Assembly: GCA_964623885.1 (NCBI GenBank)
Contig: CAZUVM010000197.1
Span: forward strand, 1-60,774
Direction of reading: 5' to 3'
Source: CAZUVM01 sp964623885
Lineage (GTDB): Bacteria > Verrucomicrobiota > Verrucomicrobiia > Limisphaerales > UBA8199
Length of the DNA stretch: 60,774 nt
Position 1 is the first letter of the stretch, and each line of letters starts with the position of its first letter. The notes below the pieces were generated by a model. The model worked only from the letters and a program-made list of their open reading frames with translations, was not told the DNA's origin and did no database searches. Positions 18,706-25,417 of this stretch are shown piece after piece. Made by a program: the position numbers and the translations under genes.

Positions 18706-19851
18706 ATGAACAAACCGAATCGTCCGCTAAAACCGGCCACTTTGTGCATCCATGCCGGCACCTACCAGGACAAACGTACCGGCGGGGTTAATAGTCCCGT
18801 TTTCGTTTCCACCGCTTTCGCCTACCCGAATCCGGCTAACGAAAACGTATATCCTCGTTACTTCAATGTGCCTAACCAGCGGGTGATTTCCGACAAAGTC
18901 GCCGCCCTCGAAAAGGGCGAAGATGGCCTGGTTTTTGGTTCCGGGATGGCTGCGATTTCAACCCTGCTCTTTGCGTGGTTAAAGCCTGGTGACCATGCGC
19001 TGTTCCAGGCCGACCTTTACGGGGGCACTTATCACTTTGTGGCGAGCGAACTGAGAGCGTTTGGGATCGAGGTCCAGCTCGTAGCAACGGTCGAACAACT
19101 CAGAGCCTCGGTGCGACCGAATACGAGGCTTGTATACGTCGAGTCACCTTCAAATCCCCTGCTGCGCTGCCTTGACCTGGCGGCAGTCGCAGCGATCGCG
19201 CACGAGCACCACCTGCTGAGCATCATCGACAACACCTTCGCCACACCGATTAATCAGACGCCCATCGAACTTGGAATCGATGTCGTCATGCACAGCGCTA
19301 CCAAATATCTCAACGGCCACAGCGATGTGAATGCCGGTGTCGTGATTGCCTCGAAGCCGGTAATTGACCGGTTGCGAGAATACGCGGTGAACCATGGCGG
19401 CATGCTCGACGCTCATGCTTGTTCGCAGCTCGAACGTGGGCTGAAAACTCTCGCGTTGCGTGTCCGCGAACACAATCACAATGCGGCCCAGCTCGCTACT
19501 TTTCTGCAACAACATCCGGCCGTTGGGCGCGTGAATTACCCTGGTCACGCCGACCACCCCGACCATGAGGTCGCCCGGCGCCAAATGCGGGGCTTCGGCG
19601 GCATGCTCTCTTTCGAAATGCATGACCCCTCGAAGCTCGACGTTGTTTTCGAACGGCTCCGCATCGCCACCCCGGCGCTGAGTCTGGGCGGAGTCGAAAC
19701 TTTGGTTTGCATTCCAAGCCGCACCTCGCATCGAACTATGTCGGTAGCCGAACGCCGCGCCGCCGGAATCAACGACGGCCTGGTCCGCGTCTCAGTCGGC
19801 ATCGAAGATGCCGGCGACCTTATTGCCGACTTTGAGCAGGCGTTGGCATGA
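18706..19851 (+). CDS. PLP-dependent trans-sulfuration enzyme (cystathionine/methionine gamma-lyase family)
   Basis: 381 aa, Cys/Met metabolism PLP family. Landmarks: YPRYFNVPNQRVISDKVAALE, FGSGMAAISTLL, IIDNTFATPINQ, the PLP lysine K200 in HSATKYLNGHSD, and GGVETLVCIPSRTSH near the end. Members include cystathionine gamma-synthase, beta-lyase, gamma-lyase and O-acetylhomoserine sulfhydrylase; the sequence alone does not separate them. Because the window also encodes MetX, use of O-acylhomoserine (synthase or sulfhydrylase) is a reasonable inference. No SAM riboswitch was seen in the 196 bases upstream. Its 3' end overlaps the converging batB-like gene by 32 bases. Confidence 0.88.
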   Translation: MNKPNRPLKPATLCIHAGTYQDKRTGGVNSPVFVSTAFAYPNPANENVYPRYFNVPNQRVISDKVAALEKGEDGLVFGSGMAAISTLLFAWLKPGDHALFQADLYGGTYHFVASELRAFGIEVQLVATVEQLRASVRPNTRLVYVESPSNPLLRCLDLAAVAAIAHEHHLLSIIDNTFATPINQTPIELGIDVVMHSATKYLNGHSDVNAGVVIASKPVIDRLREYAVNHGGMLDAHACSQLERGLKTLALRVREHNHNAAQLATFLQQHPAVGRVNYPGHADHPDHEVARRQMRGFGGMLSFEMHDPSKLDVVFERLRIATPALSLGGVETLVCIPSRTSHRTMSVAERRAAGINDGLVRVSVGIEDAGDLIADFEQALA

Positions 19852-20869
19852 AAGAGCTGCGGCGCCGGGTTCCTATTAGCGATTCCACCGTCAAAATAAT
19901 CAATGCCAAACCGACTGGCAGGTGAAAGCGATCGACCCCGAGCTTTCGCACTGAGCTACCGGCGGCCGATGTGCTGAGGTTCTCCAGATCGAGCCGGACT
20001 TTGGCCAAACCTTCCCCCAGCGGCCCGAGGGGATAGTAGGCCCCGTGAGTAACTTGAGCGATAGCGTGCAATGTGGGCTCATCCAGATGGCTGCGGACCA
20101 CCTCGCCTTGGCGGCTTCGAACCAACTCGGGCTTTCCCTGTTCGTTGATAAATTGCAGCTCCGAGCCTGCCGGCGTGCCGACGCCGATCGTGTAAACCAC
20201 CACATTGCTGCTCGCCAATGAAGTTGCGGTTTTCAGTCCGCCCTTTTCGAGGTCTTCACCATCCGTCAGCAGCACCAGCACCTTTGGCCCCGGCGCCGCT
20301 TTGTCCAAAGCCTGAAAGCCTTCATCGAGCGCCCGGCCAATATCCGTGCCGAGCACCGGGATCGCTTTATCATCGGTAATCGCCAGGGCATCTTCAAAGG
20401 CGCTGTAATCAAAGGTGAGAGGACACTGAAGAAATGCCTCACCCGCAAACGCGACGAGCCCGACACGGCCGTGGGCATGGTGCTGCACGAAATCCAGGAT
20501 CGCCAGTTTGGCACGCTGCAAACGGCTGGGGCTGATATCGGTGGCCAGCATGCTCCGCGAACAATCGAGCAGGAAGACTGTGTCCTCGCCAAGCAAATGG
20601 CTGGTTTCGGCTTGTTCGCCCCACTGTGGTCGCGCCAACGCCACGCCGAATGCCGCCACGGCGACCACCAGGAATCCGTCTTTTATCGCCCGCCGAAGCC
20701 GGCTGTGCGAGCGGGTCAACTGCGGCAAGATCTCGGGAGCCGCAATCCGATCGAGCTGGCGGCGTCGCGCCCAAGCCGAATAGCGCTGCAACAACACCAG
20801 TGCCAACGGTCCCAGGATGGCCAGCCAAAGCCATTCTGGTTCGGCGAAATGGAATGCGGACGTGTCCAT
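19820..20869 (-). CDS. VWA-domain membrane protein, BatB-like
   Basis: 349 aa from ATG 20869, preceded by GGAGGG; the frame is open for another 110 codons upstream but that part lies over the preceding gene and is not protein-like. Membrane segments flank a von Willebrand A domain whose MIDAS motif is LLDCSRSM (DxSxS), with the later VLLTDGEDLE. There is a membrane helix near 20-40 and one at the C-terminus. It is the last gene of the minus-strand MoxR-DUF58-DUF4381-VWA-VWA operon. Bat proteins are linked to aerotolerance in Bacteroides and to MoxR-assisted maturation elsewhere; the role here is unproven. Confidence 0.85.
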   Translation of the reverse strand: MDTSAFHFAEPEWLWLAILGPLALVLLQRYSAWARRRQLDRIAAPEILPQLTRSHSRLRRAIKDGFLVVAVAAFGVALARPQWGEQAETSHLLGEDTVFLLDCSRSMLATDISPSRLQRAKLAILDFVQHHAHGRVGLVAFAGEAFLQCPLTFDYSAFEDALAITDDKAIPVLGTDIGRALDEGFQALDKAAPGPKVLVLLTDGEDLEKGGLKTATSLASSNVVVYTIGVGTPAGSELQFINEQGKPELVRSRQGEVVRSHLDEPTLHAIAQVTHGAYYPLGPLGEGLAKVRLDLENLSTSAAGSSVRKLGVDRFHLPVGLALIILTVESLIGTRRRSSFMPTPAQSRQ

Positions 20870-20871
20870 GC

Positions 20872-21912
20872 TTAGGGGACCCTCCTCAACCGGGTATTGG
20901 CCAGAACCAGTTCGAGCGCAAATAGTCCAAGCGCGGCTAGCAAAGGCCATTGGTACAACGGCCGGTAAGTCGTGAAGCGACGGAGTTTCACTTCCGTTTT
21001 TTCCAGCCGATCGATTTCGTTGTAAATCCGCTGCAGTTCCGCCGCATTGGTGGCGCGATAGAACTTGGCGCGCGATAGCGACGCCATTTTGCCCAGCACA
21101 TCGTAATTGGCCGGCTGCAGCATCATGCCCTGACGGAGTTGACCGTTTTGGTCGACTATGAGTTTGCCGGTCGACGGCTCGAACAGATAGAGCATGCAAG
21201 GTTTTTCGATCCCGATCCCAATGGTGTACACTTTAATCCCCAGGGCGGCTGCGAGCTGTGCCGCCGGCACGGGATCGATTTCCCCTTTGTTATTATCGCC
21301 GTCGGTCAGCACGATCATAATCCGGCTTTTGCTTTCCTTCAGACCTTTCAGGCGCTTCGCGGCGGCTGCGGTCGCGTCGCCGATTGCCGTGCCCAGATCC
21401 CGGATGATGCCAACGTGCAATCGGTGCAGGTTGTCGATGAGCCAGTCGTGATTCAGCGTAAGCGGGCTCGCCAGGTAAGGCACGGCGGAGAACACAATTA
21501 AACCGAGGCGATCGCTGGGGCGTTTGTGGATGAAATCCTCCAGCACTTCCGAGGCAATATCGAACCTCGATACGCGTTCATTCGGCCCACCCATGTCCAG
21601 CGCCATCATCGACCAGGACAGGTCCAGCACCAGCATGATATCCACTCCGCTGGCCTGAGTTTCAGTGTGATCGTGGGCGAAGCGCGGTCCCGCGAGAGCC
21701 ACGATGCACAAAGCAATGGCCAGTAGCCGTAAAAACAACAAAAGTCGCCCGGCGGCAGCTCGGGCGGCAGCGCCAGCAGCTCGCGCGATGTCCGCACTGG
21801 GAAATCTTAGCGCGGCCAGTTTACCGATCCGCCCACGCAGAAAGGCGTAAATCGGCAACAGCGCGAGCAACGCCAGCAGCCAGGGGTATTGAAATTCGAG
21901 GTTCCCAGTCAC
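20872..21912 (-). CDS. VWA-domain membrane protein, BatA-like
   Basis: 346 aa. An N-terminal membrane pair (YPWLLALLALLPIYAFLRG and LLLFLRLLAIALCIVALAG) precedes a VWA domain with MIDAS LVLDLSWSMMALD (DxSxS) and MIVLTDGDNNKGEIDP; a membrane helix is at the C-terminus (WPLLAALGLFALELVLAN). It overlaps the DUF4381-like gene by ATGA-type coupling (21909-21912) and is followed two bases later by the BatB-like gene, so all three are translated as one unit. It probably binds a partner protein through the metal-ion site under MoxR control. Confidence 0.88.
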   Translation of the reverse strand: MTGNLEFQYPWLLALLALLPIYAFLRGRIGKLAALRFPSADIARAAGAAARAAAGRLLLFLRLLAIALCIVALAGPRFAHDHTETQASGVDIMLVLDLSWSMMALDMGGPNERVSRFDIASEVLEDFIHKRPSDRLGLIVFSAVPYLASPLTLNHDWLIDNLHRLHVGIIRDLGTAIGDATAAAAKRLKGLKESKSRIMIVLTDGDNNKGEIDPVPAAQLAAALGIKVYTIGIGIEKPCMLYLFEPSTGKLIVDQNGQLRQGMMLQPANYDVLGKMASLSRAKFYRATNAAELQRIYNEIDRLEKTEVKLRRFTTYRPLYQWPLLAALGLFALELVLANTRLRRVP

Positions 21913-22643
21913 GGTTTAACGGCGGGGCTGGCGGCAACCTGCCGCAGTTGCGCCAGCCGAGTCTCGCAGGCATCGATAAAGCCCAAAGCGCGGGAAACAG
22001 CTTCAGGCGGATTGGAACCGCCGACGTTGGGAGCGAACTTGCGGCGATCACATTCCCGCAAAAAGTCGGTCAGCGGAACCGAGACTGGTGGCCCCATTTT
22101 ATCGAGCGGAATGAGAGCGCGGCAGAACTCGGCCGTCGTGATTTCGCCCGGCGGCAACCCGAATGCCGCAGCCACATAGTGACGTAGTACTTGGGAGACC
22201 CTGCTCAGAACGGCACCGTCCTCAGCCCGGTTAGCCAGAGGCTCGAGTTCCCGGCGAGCGCGGATTGCTGGCGGGATCAAGGCCGCCGGTTTCGGTCGCG
22301 TTATAATCCAGACAAAGATGCCCAGCACAACCATCAGCCCCACTAGCAACACAATTATGGCCAGACCGTACCTTTCCCACAGACTTGGTGGCAGTTCCGC
22401 GTGCGGCGGACGCAGCGGCGGGATTTCGTCGCTGGAAATCAGGTTTGTCGCGGCCAGTACCCTTTGCGCGACCGTCAGATACGCGCCCTGCAAAAGAAAC
22501 CTGACGACCGAAGGGCGAAGGCCGAAAGAAGGGCGAAACCCGAAGGCCGAAAAATCACGTTGCACTCCACGTCGGGAGCCGTGTTTCGGACTTCGGCCTT
22601 CCTTCGGATTTCGAGTTTCGGATTTCGGTTTTTCCCTGCTCAT
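21909..22643 (-). CDS. DUF4381-like Bat operon protein with repeat-encoded N-terminus
   Basis: 244 aa. The core (about 70-244) has one membrane helix (YGLAIIVLLVGLMVVLGIFVWII) and a cytosolic helical domain (LEPLANRAEDGAVLSRVSQVLRHYVAAAFGLPPGEITTAEF) typical of the DUF4381 protein between DUF58 and VWA genes. The only good start is the ATG at 22643, which overlaps the DUF58 stop as ATGA. As a result, residues ~5-47 are encoded by a CCGAARN hairpin (22508-22633) and read as RNPKEGRSPK and GFRPSFGLRPS. I find no usable start codon between the repeat and the membrane helix, so either this odd N-terminus is translated or the repeat has replaced the original signal peptide. Confidence 0.72.
   Translation of the reverse strand: MSREKPKSETRNPKEGRSPKHGSRRGVQRDFSAFGFRPSFGLRPSVVRFLLQGAYLTVAQRVLAATNLISSDEIPPLRPPHAELPPSLWERYGLAIIVLLVGLMVVLGIFVWIITRPKPAALIPPAIRARRELEPLANRAEDGAVLSRVSQVLRHYVAAAFGLPPGEITTAEFCRALIPLDKMGPPVSVPLTDFLRECDRRKFAPNVGGSNPPEAVSRALGFIDACETRLAQLRQVAASPAVKP
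22508..22633. repeat. CCGAARN heptamer hairpin without cargo
   Basis: An A/C/G-only arm (22508-22554, units such as CCGAAGG and CCGAAAG) and an inverted T/C/G-rich arm (22584-22633, TTCGG units) face each other around a ~29-base centre that itself begins CACG and ends CGTG. It lies immediately inside the start of the DUF4381-like gene and just after the DUF58 stop. It belongs to the same repeat family as the arms that flank the four-helix-bundle gene. Confidence 0.75.
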
Positions 22644-23557
22644 CCTCTTCTCCTTCCCCGCCGCGTTTCGAAGAAGGCTTGCAAGGTTTGGGCGAACGGC
22701 TCGGCGGTGCTGAACCTCAAGGTATCGACCCCGGCCCGACGCAGACCGCGATCCAACTCTGCGAGGCGCTCCGCGTTGGTGCGAGCAAATTTTTCACGCA
22801 CCAGCGGACGATTGCTATCCATTTCGAGCAGCTCACCGGTTTCCGCATCTTCGACCGTGAGCAAACCAGCGGACGGCAGCAGGCTCTCACGCGGGTCGTG
22901 CAGATGGATACAGACCAGGTCGTGCCTCGCGTTCGTCAGGCCAAGTTCCTGCAGGATGTCCCGATGCGGAGCCGCGATGAGCGACGATCCGGCGAAACTG
23001 TGCAGAAAGTCGGTCAGTAAAAAAATGATCGAGCGCCGGTGCAATACGTGATTGAGAAAGGCCAGCGCGCCCGGGATATTCGTGCCGCGGCGCCTCGGTT
23101 TATGCTGCAACATCTCGCGAATCAGCCGCAGAATATGACGCCGGCCTTTGCGTGGCGGCAGGAACAGCTCGATTTCATCGGTAAATAACAGCAACGCGAC
23201 CTTATCGCTGCTGCGTGTGGCAGACATCGCCAGTGTTCCCGCAACTTCGGCAGCAAACTCCCGCTTCGAACGCTGCTGAGAACCGAAAGCCGATGACGCG
23301 GAAATATCCACCGCCAGTACCATCGCCAGTTCGCGCTCCTCGCGATAACGCTTCACGAACGGACGCCCCATCCGGTAACTCACGTTCCAGTCGATATCGC
23401 GGACCTCGTCACCCGGGATATATTCACGCAACTCCTCGAAGTCCATGCCGCGGCCTTTGAAATGGCTCAGGTAGGCCCCCACCATCATGTCGTTGACCAG
23501 GCGGTTTGTGCGGACCTCGATGCGGTGAACGGAGGCGAGCAGTTCGGAAAGCGTCAT
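22640..23557 (-). CDS. DUF58 domain protein of the MoxR/Bat operon
   Basis: 305 aa from ATG 23557. Classic DUF58 features: RTNRLVNDMMVGAYLSHFKGRGMDFEELREYIPGDEVRDIDWNVSYRMGRPFVKRYREERELAMVLAVDISAS, a degenerate VWA-like fold. DUF58 proteins are partners of MoxR ATPases and the VWA proteins. The start codon abuts a T-free heptamer array (23558-23652), so no Shine-Dalgarno sequence is present; the frame also remains open through the array to a GTG at 23719, which would add 54 residues of repeat-derived sequence. Its stop overlaps the next start as ATGA. Confidence 0.88.
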   Translation of the reverse strand: MTLSELLASVHRIEVRTNRLVNDMMVGAYLSHFKGRGMDFEELREYIPGDEVRDIDWNVSYRMGRPFVKRYREERELAMVLAVDISASSAFGSQQRSKREFAAEVAGTLAMSATRSSDKVALLLFTDEIELFLPPRKGRRHILRLIREMLQHKPRRRGTNIPGALAFLNHVLHRRSIIFLLTDFLHSFAGSSLIAAPHRDILQELGLTNARHDLVCIHLHDPRESLLPSAGLLTVEDAETGELLEMDSNRPLVREKFARTNAERLAELDRGLRRAGVDTLRFSTAEPFAQTLQAFFETRRGRRRG

Positions 23558-23665
23558 GAGCGAAAGAGCGAAAGCAGAAGGCCGAAACCCGAAAGCCGAA
23601 GGCCGAAGCAAACCCGAAACCCGAAAACCGAAGGCCGAAAGAAGGCCGAAGATCGAAGGCCGAAG
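23558..23665. repeat. CCGAARN heptamer array; contains left arm (23614-23665) of 52-bp inverted repeat
   Basis: Bases 23558-23652 contain no T on the plus strand; the units are CCGAAAC, CCGAAAG, CCGAAGG and similar, about 15 copies. The inner 52 bases (23614-23665) match the reverse complement of 24131-24182 at 48 of 52 positions, including 31 consecutive bases (23621-23651). It lies between the DUF58 start and the four-helix-bundle stop. Confidence 0.9.
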
Positions 23666-23699
23666 GTGTAAATCCAAAATATAGTCACGAGTTCCACTG

Positions 23700-24065
23700 T
23701 CACTTCCTCCAAATCGCACCTAAAATCAGGTTCAATTCCTTGGCTTCGCGCCAAAGGACTCTGGCTTCGGCAGCAAGGCTTTCTTCCGCGGCAGCCACCA
23801 TCCGGAGGAAAAACATCGATTCCTTGGATTCTTTGCGCGAGGTGCCGATCTTCTGTTTGAATTCTTTACCCGATACTGCGTCGTCAGCTTCACAATAATT
23901 AGCGCCGACGCTTGTGCTTGCCCTGACGAGTTGTTGAATCAGGGGACTATTCACTGCATTGCGCGGGATCTTCTTTGCGAATCGAATGATAGCTTCACCA
24001 AACAGCGCAGTTCGTTCATCCAGAGGCCTCGGTGCCGGCCTTGCTTCGCCATCATGTAGCACCAT
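23700..24065 (-). CDS. Four-helix-bundle protein (S23/23S rRNA intervening-sequence protein family)
   Basis: 121 aa from ATG 24065, the usual length for TIGR02436-type four-helix-bundle proteins. Landmarks are RTALFGEAIIRFAKKIP, LIQQLVRASTSVGANYCEADDAVSGKEF and KIGTSRKESKESMFFLRMVAAAE, with long amphipathic helices and no catalytic motif. Family members were first seen as the protein coded inside intervening sequences of 23S rRNA genes and occur widely as stand-alone genes. An in-frame ATG at 24194, overlapping the moxR stop as ATGA, would add 43 residues read through the right repeat arm. The gene is bracketed by a 52-bp inverted repeat and splits moxR from DUF58, normally adjacent, so it looks like an insertion. 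Confidence 0.85.
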   Translation of the reverse strand: MVLHDGEARPAPRPLDERTALFGEAIIRFAKKIPRNAVNSPLIQQLVRASTSVGANYCEADDAVSGKEFKQKIGTSRKESKESMFFLRMVAAAEESLAAEARVLWREAKELNLILGAIWRK

Positions 24066-24130
24066 TGGCTCGGTCTCCGGTGCGTCCGCCCATGCCCAGA
24101 ACTCCGACTCATGACTGAAAACGACGTAGT

Positions 24131-24182
24131 CTTCGGCCTTCGCGCTTCGGCCTTCTTTCGGCCTTCGGTTTTCGGTCTTCGG
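24131..24182. repeat. Right arm of 52-bp inverted repeat flanking the four-helix-bundle gene
   Basis: T/C/G-only on the plus strand (CTTCGGCC units). Reverse complement of 23614-23665 with four mismatches in two adjacent pairs. Distance between the arms is 465 bases. It sits 9 bases downstream of the moxR stop codon in transcription order, so an operon transcript could fold into a 52-bp stem with the four-helix-bundle reading frame in the loop. Confidence 0.9.
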
Positions 24183-24190
24183 ACTTATGT

Positions 24191-25171
24191 TCATGGCACG
24201 CTTACCGCGTTGAAGATCTTTTTGATAATGGCATCTGTCGTCACAGCCTGCGCCTCGGCTTCATAGGTGACAATAATCCGATGGCGCAGAACGTCGGGGC
24301 CGATGCTTTTCACATCCTCAGGCGTAACATACGCCCGGCCCTGCAACAGGGCCCAGGCTTTCGCTGCCAATGTCAGAAAAATCGTTGCCCGCGGTGAAGC
24401 GCCGAATTGAATGAAGTGTTTAATGTCCAGCTTGTATTGGTCGGGTTTGCGCGTGGCGAAGACCAGGTGAACGATGTAGTCGCGCACTTTTTCGTCGACG
24501 TGAATCTGGTCCACCAGCTTGCGCGTGCGGAGGATTTCGTCGAGCGCGATCACCGGTTGCACCTTAATTTCCGGCGCCGTAAACGCCATTCGGTCCAGAA
24601 TCTTCCGTTCCTCTGCGAACGAAGGATAATCGAGCAGGACCTTGAACATGAAGCGGTCGACTTGCGCTTCGGGCAATGGGTACGTGCCTTCCTGGTCGAT
24701 TGGGTTTTCCGTGGCCAGGACCAGGAACGGCGAAGGCAAGGGCATCGTCTCGCCGCCGAGCGTCACCTGCCGCTCCTGCATGGTCTCGAGCAACGCTGAC
24801 TGCACCTTCGCCGGGGCGCGGTTGATTTCGTCCGCCAGGACAAAATTCGCAAACACCGGCCCCTTCGTGGCGTGGTACTTGCCATCCTGCGGGCTGTAAA
24901 TCAATGTCCCGACGATGTCGGCCGGGAGCAGGTCCGGCGTGAATTGGATCCGATGAAATGACGCCTGAATCGCCGCCGCCAATGTTCGGACGGACAGCGT
25001 CTTAGCCAAACCAGGAACACCCTCCAGCAGCACGTGCCCATTGGCCAGCAGGCCCACCAGCAAGCGGTCCACCAACTGTTCCTGTCCAACAATAACCTGT
25101 CCAATCTCTCCTCGGAGTTTGCCAATCCACGAGGCCGCCGCTTGCACCTGTTCGTTCAGAGGTGTGCTCAT
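24191..25171 (-). CDS. MoxR-type AAA+ ATPase
   Basis: 326 aa. Walker A is EGVPGLAKT, Walker B FVLADEINRAP, sensor VLATENPIDQEGTYPLPEAQVDRFMF; the C-terminal lid has GASPRATIFL and DVKSIGPDVLRHRI. MoxR ATPases act as chaperones that mature or activate partner complexes, usually with the VWA proteins of the same operon. First gene of the minus-strand Bat operon. Its TGA overlaps an ATG (24192-24194) that opens into the repeat arm and the four-helix-bundle frame. The 246 bases behind its start contain palindromic repeats and no gene. Confidence 0.93.
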   Translation of the reverse strand: MSTPLNEQVQAAASWIGKLRGEIGQVIVGQEQLVDRLLVGLLANGHVLLEGVPGLAKTLSVRTLAAAIQASFHRIQFTPDLLPADIVGTLIYSPQDGKYHATKGPVFANFVLADEINRAPAKVQSALLETMQERQVTLGGETMPLPSPFLVLATENPIDQEGTYPLPEAQVDRFMFKVLLDYPSFAEERKILDRMAFTAPEIKVQPVIALDEILRTRKLVDQIHVDEKVRDYIVHLVFATRKPDQYKLDIKHFIQFGASPRATIFLTLAAKAWALLQGRAYVTPEDVKSIGPDVLRHRIIVTYEAEAQAVTTDAIIKKIFNAVSVP

Positions 25172-25269
25172 TATCGGCTGAATCTATCAATGAAAACCGC
25201 GCATACAAGAAAGACCTGTCGCCGCGCACAGATATGCCGGCAAACCTGGATATCTCAGATCCTTTGGTA

Positions 25270-25380
25270 CTAGCGCAGGCCTCCGAGCGTGAGAACGCTC
25301 GAAGGAAGCGCTGTCAACCCACACTAGCCGACTCGGAGGTCGGCGATACGGCAGGCTCGGACGTCTACGCTACAGAGTCG
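25270..25380. repeat. Palindromic repeats upstream of moxR
   Basis: CGAGCGT and ACGCTCG form a perfect 7-bp stem with a 4-base loop near 25287-25304. About 25 bases on, CCGACTCGGAGGTCGG is followed by CGATAC and GGCAGGCTCGGACGTC. The GGCGATAC linker resembles the GATACC linker of the hairpin pairs at 38720-38759. This fills most of the 25172-25417 gap, where I see no gene. Confidence 0.4.
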
Positions 25381-25417
25381 GCGCGCGTTTCGAGTCACCA
25401 AATCACCAAATGTCCAG

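Noticed and set aside
19852..21199. Longer BatB-like protein starting at 21199
   Set aside because: The first 110 codons overlie the BatA-like gene in another frame; ATG 20869 has a good ribosome site and matches the family start.
22503..24182. CRISPR array suggested by regularly spaced short repeats
   Set aside because: Units are 7 bases, directly adjacent and in inverted arms with no unique spacers; no cas gene nearby.
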